Source: Amphirosellinia nigrospora (Eukaryota > Ascomycota > Sordariomycetes > Xylariales > Xylariaceae). From it: DNA of 64,000 bases. Below the pieces are notes generated by a model that was given only the letters and a program-made list of their open reading frames with translations, was not told the DNA's origin and made no database searches. The translations under genes were made by a program, and so were the position numbers. Within the stretch, counting starts at the first letter, position 1. Each line of letters opens with the position of its first letter. This document shows positions 27,973 through 43,800 of this stretch, piece by piece. The DNA lies in the NCBI GenBank assembly GCA_004123355.1, contig SCHM01000004.1, positions 7,219,017 through 7,283,016 of the forward strand. The letters run 5' to 3'.

Positions 27973-30339
27973 AAATATTAGTTTAATATTTTTTGCTTAA
28001 AAACGCAAATAAAAATCTTATTTTCGTTTATAATATAAAAATAAAATATAAATAAATATGTTATTATTATAAAAAATATTATTATTATATAAACGTATTA
28101 TTATTATTATAAAAGTATTATTATTATTATAAAAAATATTAGTTTAATAAAACTAGTTTAAACGTTAATTAAAATATTTATAAACTTAAAAAATATTATA
28201 AACCTAGAAAAAATAATTAAAAATATTTTATAATATAATATTATATATTTTTATTTTAATAATATTGTTTATTTTTGCTTTAATATATATATTTTATAGC
28301 GTAATTATTTTTAATAAATAATAATAATTTAGTAGTTTTTATTATTATTAATAAATTATTATTATTATTTTTATTTTTATTTAATAATTAATAATAACGT
28401 TTAATTATTTTTTTAATATAATTTATTTAATATTATTATTATTAATAATTTTTATTTTTTATAGTTTTTATTAATTTTAATATTATTTTATTAGCTTTAA
28501 TAAAAATATTTTATAGTTTATTTATTTAATATAACGTTAATAGTTAATTAAATTATAATTTAAATTATAATATTATATTAATTAGTTATTATAGTTATAT
28601 TATTAATAAATTATTTTTAAATAATATTATTATTAATAAAAACTAATAATATAATATTAAATAAATTAAATTTAGTTATATTTTAAATAATTATATTAAT
28701 CGGTAGTTTTATTATTTAAAAATTTTATTTTAAATTTTAATTACGTTTATTATTTTTTAATTTAAAATTTTAGCTTTTATTTTTTTTTAAATAGTTTTTT
28801 TATTATTATTTTAATATTATTTTATAAAAAGTTTATTTTATTTAATAAGTTTTATTTTAACGGTATATTTATTAATTTAACGTTTAATATTTTATATTAT
28901 ATTTTTAAATTTAATATTTTCGAGCTTTATAGTTTTAATTTTTTTTAAACTTTTTTTATATTATTTTATTAAATATTTATTATTTTAATATTTATTAAAA
29001 AATATTTTTTATTATTATTAAAAACTTTATATATAACGTTATTTTAAACTTTTATAATATTTTTATATTATTTAAGCTAAATAAAATATTATTTTATTAT
29101 TATTAAATATAAAATTAATTAAAATAAAATAAAATATTTTTTTATATTATTATTAAATAGTTCGATAAATTTATTATTATTTATAATTAAAAATTAATTT
29201 ATTTTAATTATTAATTTTATAATTAATTTATTATTTATAATTATTATTTTTAAATATTAAAACTAATATTTTAATATTTTTATATATAGTTTTAAAACTA
29301 TAAGCTATATAAACTAGTATTAATTAAAAAATATTTTATTATATTTAATAAAATATTAAATTTATAAGTTATATTATTAAATATATATAAAGTTTCGATT
29401 TTTTACGTATTAAAACGTTTAGTTTAATATTAACTATTTTAAAACGTATATTTAAATAATAAGCTATAATATTTTTTAATTTTTTTTTAACTTTTAAATA
29501 AACTTTAAACTTTAAAAACTATTAATTAAAAGCGATTTATATTAAATTATTAATTATTTTTCGGATATTATTATTTAATTAAATTAAATATTTTAAAAAT
29601 ATTAGCTTTTAATAATTTATAATATTATATATTAATAATAATATTTATTTTTTATATAATAATAATTTGTTTTAACGATAAATTTAGCTTTTTATTTTAA
29701 AATTTTTTACGAAATTTTTAAAGTTTTTAATTTTATTAATAATAGCTATATAATTATTATATGCTTTTTTTAGCTTGCTTTTTAACTTATTATTTATATT
29801 TTATATATATTAAACGGATTTTTTATTATAATTAAACGTTAGTTTTAAAGTTTTATTTTATTAAAAAATTAACTATATTATAATTAAAATATAAATTTAT
29901 TTATACGATTTAGTTTTAGTTAATAAACGTTATTTTAAATATATTTATATAAAAGTTATAATTATAATATTTAATTATTATTAATATATAATAAAATAAT
30001 AATAATATTTAATTATTATATATTGTTCGTAAAATATATTATTTATAATATTTAAACGTAATAATATTATTATAGTTATAATTATATTGTTTATAATAAT
30101 AATATTAATATATATATAGTATATAATAGTATATAAATATAAAAATGCTTATAATATTATATAAATATAAAAGTATATAATATTATAAAAATATAAAATA
30201 ATATTTTAGTAAAATATAGCGATAATATTATTATAAATATTATTTTTAATAAAAAATAATTTTATATTTTATTTAAATATATATTTATTTTTACGCTAAT
30301 AATGTTTTTAATAAGATTTATATAGTTATTTTTAATATT
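27973..30339. other. AT-rich RIP-like stretch with short ATT-rich tandem units
   Basis: At about 28,060-28,140 a ~27-bp unit (TATTATTATTATAAAARTATT) is repeated three times. The rest, to 30,339, has no motif that I can read. Confidence 0.5.
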
Positions 30340-31903
30340 ATGCTTGAGTTTTATAAAAGAAGTATAATTAAGTAAAAAAAGGTTTTTTATTAATAAAAAA
30401 TTTTTTTATTTTTATATCTTAAATAGGAAATTTTTTTACCCGAATTAAAAACCTTTCTATTTTTATTTATTATTATATATATTTAGTTTTTAGTATTATT
30501 TTTTATTATATAGATAATTATAAATTTAATAAAATAATTTAAGGTTAAATATTATATTAAAATAATAATATAATATAAATAAATTATAAAGTTTTATTTT
30601 AATTTTTTTATTATAAATTATATTAAATTTAATTTTATATTAAATTTAATTATTTAATAATTATATGTTTTATTAAACTTAATTATTTAATAGTTATACG
30701 TTATATTAATTATAATTATTTAATATTATTTATTTAATTATATTTATAGTTATTTTATTTTTTGTTTTTTTAATTTAATATTAATTTAAATATTTATTTT
30801 TTAGGTTATAAACTAATATTATTATTATAAACTTTATTTAAATATAACTTTTATTAAACTATTTTTTAAAAAACTATAATTGCTATAAATTAGTTATTAT
30901 ATTAATATAATAAATATAGCAGTATTTTTTATAAAGTATTTATTTATAACTTTTTTTATTTATTTTTTATTTTTATTATAATATTTTAAGCGTAGTTTTT
31001 AAATTTCCGAAAACTTTAAAGTTTTAGATTAATTATAATAAACGTGTTTTTTAAGTTTTCGAGTTTTTTTTTTTTAAACGTTTAGCTAATTTATAAAGTT
31101 TTTTTAAATTTGTTAGTAAGTTTAAGCTTTTTTCGAAAATTTTTTTTTAAACGTTTTAACTAGTTTATAAATTTTTTCGGACTTATTAGCAAGCTTAAGC
31201 TTTTTTTAAAAAGTTTTTTTTTTTAAACGTTTAGTTAATTTATAAAGTTTTTTTTAAATTTATTAATAAATTTAAACTTTTTTCGAAAAAAATAAAAGTT
31301 TAATACGTTATAAAATTAATATATTTTATAATAGCGCTATTATTTTAAAATATAAAGTTCGTAATTATATTTAAAATAAAAATAGCTTATAATTATATTA
31401 AAATTAAAAATAGCTCGTAGTTATATTTAAGATTTAAAATAAATAATTTATACTTATTAAAGAACTTTTTTAATTTTATTTAAGTTAAAAATCGTTTTAA
31501 AAATTTTAATATTATAATAAGTTTTTTTATTTAAAGTAAAAATTAATTATTTGCTATAATATTTAACTTTTTAATTTTGCTTTATAGCTTAAAATCGTAG
31601 TTTAATTATAAAAATAATATATAATTTTAGCATATATTGCTATTATAATAAAAAATATAAAAAATATTATATACTAATATTTATACTTATAAGCAAATTT
31701 ATTATTACTATTAACTAAACGGCCGAATATTTTTATAATATAATTATATAATTACGTAAGAAAATAGAATATTATAGTTAATAAATTAAAATAAAATAAT
31801 AGGTTTTATTATATATAATTTATTAAAAAAGAGCGAACTAGTATAACTAGCAATTATAATTTATTTATTAACCTAAATATATAGTTCTTAAAAACTCAAG
31901 CAT
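30340..31903 (-). mobile_element. ~1.5 kb element with 13-bp terminal inverted repeats, copy 2
   Basis: ATGCTTGAGTTTT at 30,340-30,352 and AAAACTCAAGCAT at 31,891-31,903 are perfect inverted repeats. The element is the reverse complement of 5,499-6,990. Its inverted repeats keep CTCAAG where copy 1 has CTTAAG. It is about 107 bp longer, largely because the internal ~75-bp unit is present three times (about 31,062-31,287) and not twice. Similarity to copy 1 continues past the inverted repeat to about 31,930. Confidence 0.6.
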
Positions 31904-32234
31904 TTTTGCCCTTAAATTAAGGGGCCTCTAGTATTTATATTTTTTTAATTTTTAATTTTTTTTATAATTATATTATTATTTTAGTTTTATTTTTATTAAA
32001 CTAATATTTTAATTTTAACTTTTTAAGTTTTATTAAATATTTTTTATTATATTTTTATATTAAATTAATAATATTTTTTATTAATAATATTTATAAATAT
32101 TATTTATTATATTAAGCTTTAAAGTTTTTTTATTTAATTAAATATTTTAATAATAAATATTTTTTAAACAATTAATTTTTTTAGCGAAAATATTATTAAT
32201 TTTATATAATATTTATTATTATATTTTTTTAATA

Positions 32235-32825
32235 AAAATATATTTTAGTACTAGTTTTTATTTCTAAAAAAAGTTAATTTTTTTTAATATTAAATATAAT
32301 TATATTATAAATATTATTTATAAATTTTTAATATTATAAAAAGTTTAATTTATATATTAGTTTGTTTATTTTTATTAATATAATAAATAGTTTAGTTTTT
32401 ATATAAATTATTTATAAAAAAGTTTTTTAAATAAATAATATTTTTTATAAAATTATAAAAAAACTTTATTTTTAATATTAAATTATATAAAGTTATATTT
32501 AATATTATATTATTTTAACGTTTATTATTATAAATTATATTATAATTTTTATATTTTATTAATATAATTTCCAATATAATTAAAAATTTATAATATTATT
32601 AAATATTTTTAAATAATATATTTTATAGCTTAAAGTTTAATATTAATTCGTTTAATAATATTTTAATAACTATAAACTTTATATTATTTATTATATTATA
32701 ATATAAATATAATATTAATTATATTAATTTTAAATTTATTATTATATAATATTAAATAATAATTTTATATTTTAATTATATTATTTGTTTTAATTATTAG
32801 TTTATAAATAATAGTTTATTAATAT
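32235..32825 (+). repeat. Dispersed repeat, copy 1 (copy 2 at 46,005-46,570)
   Basis: Direct match over nearly 600 bp, sharing AGTTTTTATTT.TAAAAAA, AACGTTTATTATTATAAATT and TATAGCTTAAAG. Identity unknown. Confidence 0.6.
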
Positions 32826-34105
32826 TATTAATATTATATTTATTTTTATTATAATTTATTATAGTTTAATATAAACTTAAAATTTTAGTTTAAAATAAAT
32901 TTATATAATATTTTTTAATTATATAATAATAATATTAACGTTAATATAATTGTTTATTTTATTATTATATATTTAATATTTTTTAATATTAATAAAGTTT
33001 TTTATTAAATTTATATATTATTATTAATAAAATATTAAATATTATATTTAAATATTTATTAAAATAATTTAATTAATAATATTTTTAATAGTTTTATAAT
33101 AAAATTTATTATAATTATATAAAATAATATTAATAGTTTTAAATTAATTTTAATTTATTAAATATTTTTGCTAATTTATTATATTATTTAAATATTATAA
33201 ATAATATTATTAATTTTTTATTTATTTAGTTATATTATATATTATAAATTTTTAACGTTCGTAATATATTTTTTTAGCTTAAAATAATATTTTTATTATA
33301 CGCTATTTTTAAAATATTATTTTAATATATATTTAAAATATATAATTATTTTATTTGTTTAAATATTAAAAATATAAAAAACTATTTATTATTATATATA
33401 AAATATAATTAATAAGTAAAAATAAAAAACTATATTGTTTTTTTTTTTTTTTTGCTAAATTTAAAATAATTAATTTATATTTTTTAATTTTGCGATTATT
33501 TTCGCGAATTTTTAATCTATATTATATTTATTATAGTTTTAATTTTTAGTTTTTATTTATATATATTTTATTTTATAAAATATTTAATTTTATTAATTAT
33601 ATTTTTAAATAAGCTATAGTTAATATTTTTTATTATTACGTTATTTATATTTATAATTATTAATAAATATAAAAAAGTATTTAAAACTAGATTTATTTTT
33701 TTAAAATATATTTAACGTTAAGCTAAAACTATAATAAATATATTAATATTATTATTAGCTTTATATTAAATTTAATAATATTTATTAATTATAAATTTAT
33801 TTAATTAATAATTTTATTATTATTTAATAATTAATAAATTATTATTAAAATTATATATAATTATATTTAAACTTTAAAATTATATTAGATTTATATTAAA
33901 TAAAACATTTTAGTTTTATTATATTATATTAATATTTATTTTTAAATAATATTTTATTTAAAAATAAAATAAACTATATTAAATTAACGGTTAATCGTTA
34001 TTTATTTTAGCTTTTATTTATATAAAAAACTATTAATTTTTTTTTTTTAAAATATTTGATTTAATAAAATATAATTTAAATAAGTTTTAATATATAAAAG
34101 AAAAA
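32826..34105. other. AT-rich RIP-like stretch, nothing recognised
   Basis: No readable motif. It borders the LTR of the element at 34.1-40.8 kb. Confidence 0.45.
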
Positions 34106-34229
34106 AGGAGCGAGGGAAAAGTAGTTGTTATATTAAAGGTACGTAATATTTGTTTATTTTGTTTAGATATGCCTAGCTATAGCTAGTTCTACTAGCTATT
34201 AATAACTATTATTGGGCTAACGGTTTATT
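34106..34229 (-). repeat. 3' LTR of the third-family element
   Basis: Read on the minus strand it starts TAAATAAACCGTTAGCCC and ends near CCCTCGCTCCTTTTTT. It matches the terminal repeats at 40,807, 26,425, 23,711 and 60,289. Confidence 0.65.
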
Positions 34230-37200
34230 TAGTTTGGAGTAAATATTAGCGCGCCTTTACGTTTTTTTTAAATTATTTAGATTTATTTATTTAAGTTTAT
34301 ATATAAATTGCTTTAAAAGTAATATATATTTTTATTTTTTTTTGTTTATAAATAACTATTTTTAATATAAATAGCTTTAATATATTTTTATAAAATTTAG
34401 TTTTTTTTATAACTTTTAATTTATTTAGATTTTTTAGTAAATAATTTTTTTTTTTTATTTATAATATAAATTTAAATAGCTTTTTTTATTTAAGTTTTAA
34501 TTTTAGCTATTTTTTATTTTAATAAATAAAAACTAAGTTTTTAATTTTAAGTTATAATTTATAATTATAAAAAGTTTGCTTTTTTGCTCGAATATTTTAT
34601 ATATTTGTTTAATTTTTTTTAATTAATATTAAAGTTAGCTAATATATTATATAGTTAGATCTATTTATAACTTTTTATTAGTAATTTAAATTTATTTATA
34701 ATTAAAATAATTTTTAGTTCGATAATATTAAATAATAAATATATTTATTTAAATATTTTTCGTAAGCTATTTATATAATAATTTAGCTAAGCTATATTTA
34801 ATAGTTTTTATATATTTAAAGTTTAAATATTTTATTAATAATAAAATTTTTATATTTTATAATTTATTATTTTTATATCCTAGGTTATTTATTTAAGCTA
34901 TAAAATAAACCGTTATTTTATTAAATATTATTTACGCTATTTTATTAAATATTTTTATTAGTTTAATATTTTAATATAAAATTAATAAAAGTTAATTATT
35001 TTTATTTTTTTATTTTATACGATTTTAAAAGTTTTATAAAATAAAAACGTTTTTTAAATTAATATATAATATTAATAACAAAATATTTATTTTATTAATT
35101 TAACGTTTTATTTTAGCGAATATTATTTTAGCTATATAATTAATTATAAAGTAATATTAGCTATACTAACTAAAATAATTTATTATATAAAATATATTGA
35201 TTTTTTTATATAAATATTAAAAAAGCTTAATAAAATTTATTATTATAATTTAAAATAGTTCGTAAATAATAATAAATAAATTAAATATAACTATTTTTTT
35301 AAAGTTAAAATAAATATACTATAAATATCTTAATATATATTTAATAATATTTATAATTATAATAAACTAATATATTAATTAATTTATTTTTTTTTAAATA
35401 ATTAAAGCGTAATAATAACCTAATAAATCATATATTTATTATAATATATTGAATATTTTTTATATAAAACATTATTTTAGTAGTTTTTAAAATAATATTT
35501 TAGCTAACTATTTTATATTTTAAAATTTTTAGCTTTATATATTAGTATTATATACTTTAGCTTTTTTTTATTTATTAGATTTTTTAACTTATATAAATAC
35601 TTTTATACGTTTAAATATTAAAAAAATATACGAACTTATTTTTTAATATATTATTTAATATTAAATTATTATTAAAATAATATAATAATAAGTTTAAAAT
35701 AAAATTAATATTATTAATATTATTAAATAATATATTATATTATACTTTATATGCTATTTCGGGATTATTTAATTAATTTTATAGTTTTATTAAATAAAAA
35801 GCTATAATATATTTTTTATTAGTTATTTTTTCGTATAATTTATTAATAAATATTTTTTTTTATAAGTTATATATTTAATAATATTTATTAATATTTGTTT
35901 ATTTTATTTTTTTAAATTTATTTTTTCGAATTTTTATTAATATTTTTATAATATAATAAGTTATTTAAATAGTTATTTAAAAAAAATATAGTACGTAATA
36001 ATATATTTATTATTATATTTTTTAAACTTATAATATAAATAATATAAATATTAAAAAGCTATAGTTTATTTGTTTATTTTATATAATATTTTTAACGTTC
36101 GGTAATATTAAAAAAAAAAAAATAGCTTATAATTTATATAAATAATAAATATATTTTTAAATTTAAAATATTTTTTATATTTTCGGCAGAATTTTATAAT
36201 AATATATAGTTTTTTTTATAAATATTATAATTTTTTTATATTAAAATAAATAAAAACCGTTATATAATATAAGTTTAAATATTTTTTTTAATATTATAAA
36301 TATAATATTTTTTTTATAAATAATACGTTAAAATATATTTTAATAAGTTAATTTATAATATAATTATATATTTTTATAATAATAGCTATTAATAAGCTTA
36401 ATAATTTAAAAGCGAATATTTTATTAAGCTTTTATTACTATAATACGTTTTTTTAAAAATATATTAAAAGTTAAGCTATTTTAAAACAATTTTTTATTTA
36501 TTTATAAATAAAATTTATAGCTTTTATAAACTTTTTATTTTTATTTAATTTTTTAGTACTAATTAGCTTTAAAAGCGTTTAGTTTTATTTTTTTTAATTA
36601 TTATTTTATTATATATTTTATAAATTATTTTTAAAATTTTTATTTTATTATATTTAATAAATATTTTTTTAAATAATAGTTTTAGTTTTAACTATAATAT
36701 TTTTAGCAAAAAATAATATTCGATTTATTTTAGTTATTTTTTTATTATTTATATAAGCTAAATATATCGTTAATATATTTTATAATATAAAAAAAAACGT
36801 TTAAAATTTTTAAAGTTATAAAAAATAATTCGGGTTAAAAATTAAATATAAATTTAAATATAATTTTTATTATTTTAATATAAAATATATAGCTAATTAA
36901 ATATTTTATAATATTTTTATAAACTATAATTAAAAAAACTTAAATATTTCGAAATTAATATATAATAATAATTTAAATATACTATAATTAATTAATATTT
37001 ATATTTTAAGTTAAACTTATAATATAAGCTAATTATAAAATATTTAGTTTTTTATATATATTTATAAAATAAAAAAAGCTAATATTTAAAAAGTTTTTTT
37101 TATTTTATTATAGTTTAATATAAATTAAGGTTTTTTTTATAGTTTTTATACTATAGTGTTTTTATTTTTACTAATTAAAACTAATATAGCTGCTTAGTTT

Positions 37201-40200
37201 AAAAACTTTTATTAGCTATAATAATAAATTTAAATATATTTATATTAATATATTATTTAATTAAAATATTTAATTAATATAAATTTAAATATAACTAAAA
37301 TTATTTAGCTAATTTGTTTTATAGTTTTACTTTTTTTTTAGCTTTATTTTATATATAAAAAAGTCGGTTAATTTTATTATATTTCGATATTTACCGCGCT
37401 ATAATTTTTATATATATATTAAACGCGTATATAATATTTTATTACTTATTTTAGTATTAAAAAACCGAACTATAATTTATAAATAATTATTATTTATATA
37501 TTATTTTATTAAACATTTTTTTTTTAATATAATTAATCGATACGTTATTTTTAATTAGTAAGAAATTTAACTTTCGGTTTTTTTTTTACGTATTATATAA
37601 TTGTTTTTTTTTAATATAATAAACTAATTTAAATATAATATATTAAAACTAATATAATTAATAAACTATAAAACTATTTATATATTTGCTTTTTTAAACG
37701 TATTATGTTTAAACGTAGCGCGTATATTTTTAACTAAATATAATCTAAAAAAATAAACGGTATTTTTATATTAGCCGATTTAATAACCTAGTTAAATTAA
37801 AACTAACAATTTAGTTTAATAACTCGCGTTTAAAATATTTTATATTTATATAATTTTACTACTATTATTATTATTTTTTATATTAAATTTTAATATATTT
37901 TTTATATATTTTTTTATAATATTAGTATTTTTTTTATATAAAAAAGTTAGTTTATAAATATTTTTTAATAATATTATTAGCTTTTTATATTATTAGTTTT
38001 TTTTTAGCGCTAAAGTTTTTTATAATAAAAAATAAATTTCGGATATTAAATAACGCTATAATATTTTATAGCTATAATAATTTTAATAGTAAAAAAATAT
38101 TTTTTTTATTTTTAGTAGTTATATTATTTATATAAAGCAAATAATATTTATAATTATTACGTTAAATATTATAAATTTATTTATTTTTTCGGTTCGTTTG
38201 TTTAAATTTAATAAAGTAGTAGATTTTATTTTTATAATAAATAATTAGCAAATTAAAATATTAAAGTTTTAATAACGTTAAAATAAATAAAGTTAATATT
38301 ATTTTTTTAATTTATTTAATTAAAGTTTTTTTTTATAATATTTATTATAATTTTTTTTTTAATAATAAACTTAATAATTAAAGTTATTTTATATATATTT
38401 AATAATATAATAATTAATATTTTATTATAAAGATTATAGTTTTTATTTTAATATATTTTTTAGTTATATTTTAGTTTTTTTTTTAATTTATATTAATAAA
38501 TATTTAAAATTATAAATAAAATCCGGGTTTAATTAGAAAAAGTTTATAAAAATATAAATATTTTAGTTTATTATAAAAAAGTTTTATAGTTTATTATATT
38601 TTTTTTTTTTAGCTTTTAATTTTTTTTAATAGCTATAAAAATATATTTAAATTATATATTTTATATAGTTTAAATATACGTTTAATTATTTTATTATTTA
38701 TTAAATTTATAACTAAAACGTTATTTAAAGCTTTATATTTTTTAGTAGCTAGTTTTATTATAATATTAAATATAGTTTAAAATATAGCTATAAAATTTTA
38801 TAAGTTTTATTTTAAGGTTATATTATCGTTTATTATTTTTATATAATAAATAGCTTAATATTTTAAAAGGATTTTTATTATTATTAAATTATTATAAATA
38901 TTAAACGTTTTATATATATTAAATATATTATTTATAAAGTAAGTATTTTTTTTTACTTTTTTAACGAACGTATTATAATATAATTAAACTAATTTAAATT
39001 AAACTTTTTAAAAAAAAACTTTATAAATATAAACTTATATACTAATAATATTTTCGTTTTTAAATAAGCTTATTTTATTATTATAGCTATTTATTTTATT
39101 TTAATATATATTACGGTTATATATAGTTTTTTTATTATAATAAAAAAAATTTTTTTATTTTTTTTAATATTTTAAAGCTATTAATTAATAAATAATTTAA
39201 TAATTTTATAAATAAAAATTATTTTAAACATAGCTTATTATAACTTTAGTAACTTTTTCGGTTATATAAGCTATAGTTTTTATGTTTTTTTATTTATATA
39301 GTTATTATTATAATTATTATTATTATATATAAGTTATTTCGCTAATTTTTATTAGATTTTAGCTAATATATATAAAAGTAATTTTTTAATATATGTTTTA
39401 TTTAGTAATAATTATAATATTTAATAATTAATTAGTCCGTTCGATTTTCTTAGTATATTTATTTTATATAAAGTATATTATATTATAATAAATTAATTAA
39501 AAAAAATAATTTTACGCGTAATAGGTTAAAAATAATTAAAAATAAAAATAAAAGTTTAATAATTAATAAGCAGTTAAATTATTTATTTTAATAAAATAAA
39601 GTTATTAATATTTTTAATAGCTTATTTAATAAAAATATTTAAAATTTATATAAAATTTTATAAATTGTTTTTATTTTTTATTATTTTATATATTTAGTTT
39701 TATTTTAGTTTTATTAGTAATTATTTTTAAAACGTTTTAAATAATTTTAAAATATTTTTTTAACGTTTTAATTTTAATAGCTTTTTATAATAAAGCTTTT
39801 TAATATAAATTATAGTTTTAAAACTATTAATAAATTTAGAAATAATTATTCGTAAAAAAATATTTTTATTAAAAATTTAGCTATAGTTTTTTTTATTTAA
39901 TATAGTATTAATTTTAAATATATTTTAAATTTTTATTTATTTTATAGCTTTTTAAATATAGTTATAATATTAAATAAAAAACTTATTTTTTTTTAATTAA
40001 TATATATTAAATTTTTAGTTTTATAAATTTTATTATTTATTAAGCAGTTTAAATATTAATTTTTAAAAAGTTATTATAGTTTTAATAAGTTTTTTACTAT
40101 AGTAATATTATTAGTATTTTTTTTTATAATTTTTTATAATTTAATATTTAAATTTATAAAAATAGCGGTTTTTTTAATATAAAATATATTAATAATATAA

Positions 40201-40682
40201 ATAATTTTAAATAAAAGTAATATTTTTCGGGTATATTTAACTTTTTTAAATTATTAAATAAATTATTAAAGCTATTTAAATAATAATTTAATATTATTAA
40301 AATATTTATATAATTAAAGTTAAATATTATTTACGTTAGTTTTATTATATTTATAAAAACTAAACGATTAATTAGCTATTAAAATAATTATTTTTAAATA
40401 AAAATTAAGGGCTTTATTAATAAATTATTTAAGTTTAAATTTAAAATAGTATTTTCGAAAGTTAAGTTTTAAAAAACGTTTTTAAATAAAACGCTTATAA
40501 ATAATTATTTTAAGTTTTATTTATTTTAATTAAATAAATAATTATAATAAATAAAATAAATATAATAATATTAATTTTTATATAGGATATTTTCTATAAA
40601 AGCTATTAAGTTTTAATTTTTAAGCGTATATATTGCTTATAAAAGATTTTTTTTTTTAGTGTTTTATTTTTATTATTAAAAA

Positions 40683-40807
40683 AAAAGCGAAAAAGAAGTG
40701 GTTATTATATTAAAAGTACGTAATATTTGTTGTTTTATTTAGATATGCTTAGTTATAGCTAGCTCCGCTAGCTATTAATAGCTATTATTAGGCCGACGGC
40801 TTATCTA
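40683..40807 (-). repeat. 5' LTR of the third-family element
   Basis: Read on the minus strand it starts TAGATAAGCCGTCGGCC and contains GCTAGCGGAGCTAGC, an imperfect palindrome kept in several copies. Confidence 0.65.
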
Positions 40808-43800
40808 TAAAATAGTTTATATTTATTAATTATTTTTATAAAATTAAAAAACTTTTTTTTTTTTTTTATAAATTTAAATATAATTTTTATTGTTTATTTT
40901 TTCCGGGCTATAATAATAAAAAAATAGTTTTCGCTTTATATATATCGGCTAATAATTTAGTTTTTTTTTTTAAAAAAAAAAGCTTTTATTAATATAATAA
41001 AATAAACTTTTTTAAAAAACTAATTATATTAATATATATTTTAAAAGTTGCTAAATTTTAAAGTTATTTTAGTTTAATTATTATTTTTATTTAATTATTT
41101 ATTATTATTAATTTAAATTATTTATTATAAATTTTAATAATTTTACTGCTAAATATATTATAAATAATTTATTAGCTTTTAGCTTTAAATTAATTTTATT
41201 ATATATATTTAAAATAATTTCTATATATTAAAAATATTTTTAGCTATTTTAAAATAAATAATAATATTATTTATATAAGCTTTTATATAATTATATATAA
41301 TAAAGCTTTTTATTTATAAATTTATATATAGCTAAAGCTATTTTTAAATTTTATTAATATTATATATAATATTTTTAATTTTTTAAATAATATAATAATT
41401 ATTCGATTATAATAATTTAGTTATATTAAAAGCTAATAATAAAATTTTTTATAATTTATAATTATTATATAATAATATTTTTAATTTTATATAATAATAG
41501 CTTTTAAAATAAATAGTAAATAATAATTTAAAACTATTATTTTATTTAATAACGATTATTATTTATTTTTTATATTTGCTATTTATTATTTGCTATATTA
41601 TAAATATTAAATATTTAAATAGCGTTAGTTCGTTTATATATATTATTTTATTTTTACGATATATTTTATTTAAAACTTTATTTATTAGTTTTTAGTTTTG
41701 ATTTTTAAAATATATAGCTAAACTATAGTAATAATTTAATTTTATTAACTTTTAACTTTTTATTTATATTATAATTTTTTTTTTTTTTTTATAATATTTT
41801 ATTATATATATTTTATATTTTTTAATATTGTTTTTAATCGTTTTATATATATAAAGTTAATTATATATATAAATATTATTTTTAATCCGAATAAAAAAAA
41901 GATTTTTAAAATATTAAGCGCTAAAAAAAAATAATTTTTCCGGATATTATATTTAAGTTTATTTTTATTATTATTGTTTAAATATTTTTTTTAATAACGT
42001 TTTTTAAAGCTAGTATAGTTATAATATTATCCGTTAAATTAAATTTTTATATAAACTATAAATCTACGTTATTGTTTTTAATAATAATATTTTTATTTTA
42101 TTAATTATAATAATAGTTATAATTATATTTATTTTATTTTATATTATTAATAAATATTTATTTTGTTTATAATTTTTAATAATATTTATTTTTATTTTAC
42201 GTTTAATTTAAATTAATTATTTATATAATTAATAAAAAAAACAACTTTTAAGTTTTATTTAAATAATATTATTATTAAAATATATATATTTTAGTTTAAA
42301 TATATAGTTTTATATAAAACTTTTAATATTTAAATCAAAAAAATCTATATATTATATTAATATTATTATTATTATATATAATAAAACTATTATTATTATT
42401 ATAATAGTTTTTATTATATTTAATTTTTTTTTGTTTAATTATAAATAAAATCGCTAAATTATTATATAATTTTATTATAATAATTTAGCTTAAAAAATTA
42501 ATATTAATATTATATTTTATTTAAAACTTTGTTTTAAATAGTATATTTAATTAAAGTTTATTTATTAGTTATATTATTATTTTAATTAAACTGTTTTTAT
42601 TTATATTATTTATAGTTTTTTTTAAAATTAATATTAAAATAATATATTTTATTAAACTTATTATTTTATTAATACTATATATATTTAAAGTTTATTTAGT
42701 TTAAATTTATATTTTTAGTATAAATTTTATAATTATTTATAGTTTATTAATATTATTAAATAGTTTATATTAAAATATATTATTATATTTTATATTTATT
42801 ATTTTATTTATATATTTATATTTATTATTAATATAAAATAAATATTTAAAATATATTAAAAGCTATTATTTATAATTATATAATAATAGTATTAAATATT
42901 TTATTTAATATAATATTTATTTTAAAAAGTTTTATTTAATATAGTTTGTTATTTTTAGCTTTATTTATTAGTTTATTTTAAAAATATATATTTTAATAAT
43001 ATTATTATATAATATAATAAATTAAAAATTTTATTTTGTTTAAAATTTTTATTTATAATTATAATAAATAAAAATATTTATATTGCTAGCTAATTAGTTT
43101 TAAATAATTATATTAATTTTAATTAAATAGGAAAAAATAATAATTAGTTTATTTTTTTATTAGAATATTTTATAAAAATTTTTTTTTATTTTTTTTTAAT
43201 TTATTTATTATAATATAGCTTTATTTTTTAATTTTTATTTTTAAAACTAAATATTTTAGTTATTAATATTAATATTATTTTATTTTTATATTAATATATA
43301 TATTATTAATATTTATTAAAGCTTAATTTATTAACGATATATTTATTAAAACAAGTAATAAATATAATAAACATGTTTATTTTATCCGTTATGTTTATAA
43401 TAGCTTTTATTATTTTTACGATTTTATTTATTATAAAAGCTTTTATAACTATTATATAAATTTTATTATTTTTATAGCTATTATATAAATTTTATTATTT
43501 TTAACCGCGTTTATTATATTATTAATAGTTTATAAAAAATTTTCGGCCGCTTTATATATATTTAATATTATATTTTTAACTATAAAATAATATTTATTAT
43601 TTTTACTTATAAATAATATTTATTTTAATTATTTATATTTTAATTAATATATTTTATTATATTAATATTAATTATTTAATTAATTAAAAAGTTAACTATA
43701 AATATTAAATTAATAATTAAAGTTTTAAAAAACGTCGAAATATTTATTATTTATAAAATTAAATAATATATTAAAGTAAAAATAAATTATATTTATTATA

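Larger units (their letters stand above)
34106..40807 (-). mobile_element. RIP-inactivated LTR retrotransposon, third family
   Basis: This 6.7 kb element has ~125-bp terminal repeats at 40,807-~40,683 and 34,229-34,106, both on the minus strand. Its minus-strand sequence from 40,807 down to about 37,085 matches 60,289-64,000 almost continuously, so the two are copies of one element. Around 39,150 on the minus strand (and 61,950-61,990 in the other copy) a short F-Y-Y/C-x-K-K stretch may be a gag zinc knuckle. This is weak, so the superfamily is left open. Many stops and frameshifts make it non-functional. Confidence 0.65.

Noticed and set aside
28055-28145. CRISPR-like spaced repeats
   Set aside because: The units are simple ATT-rich tandem repeats without unique spacers, in a eukaryotic context.
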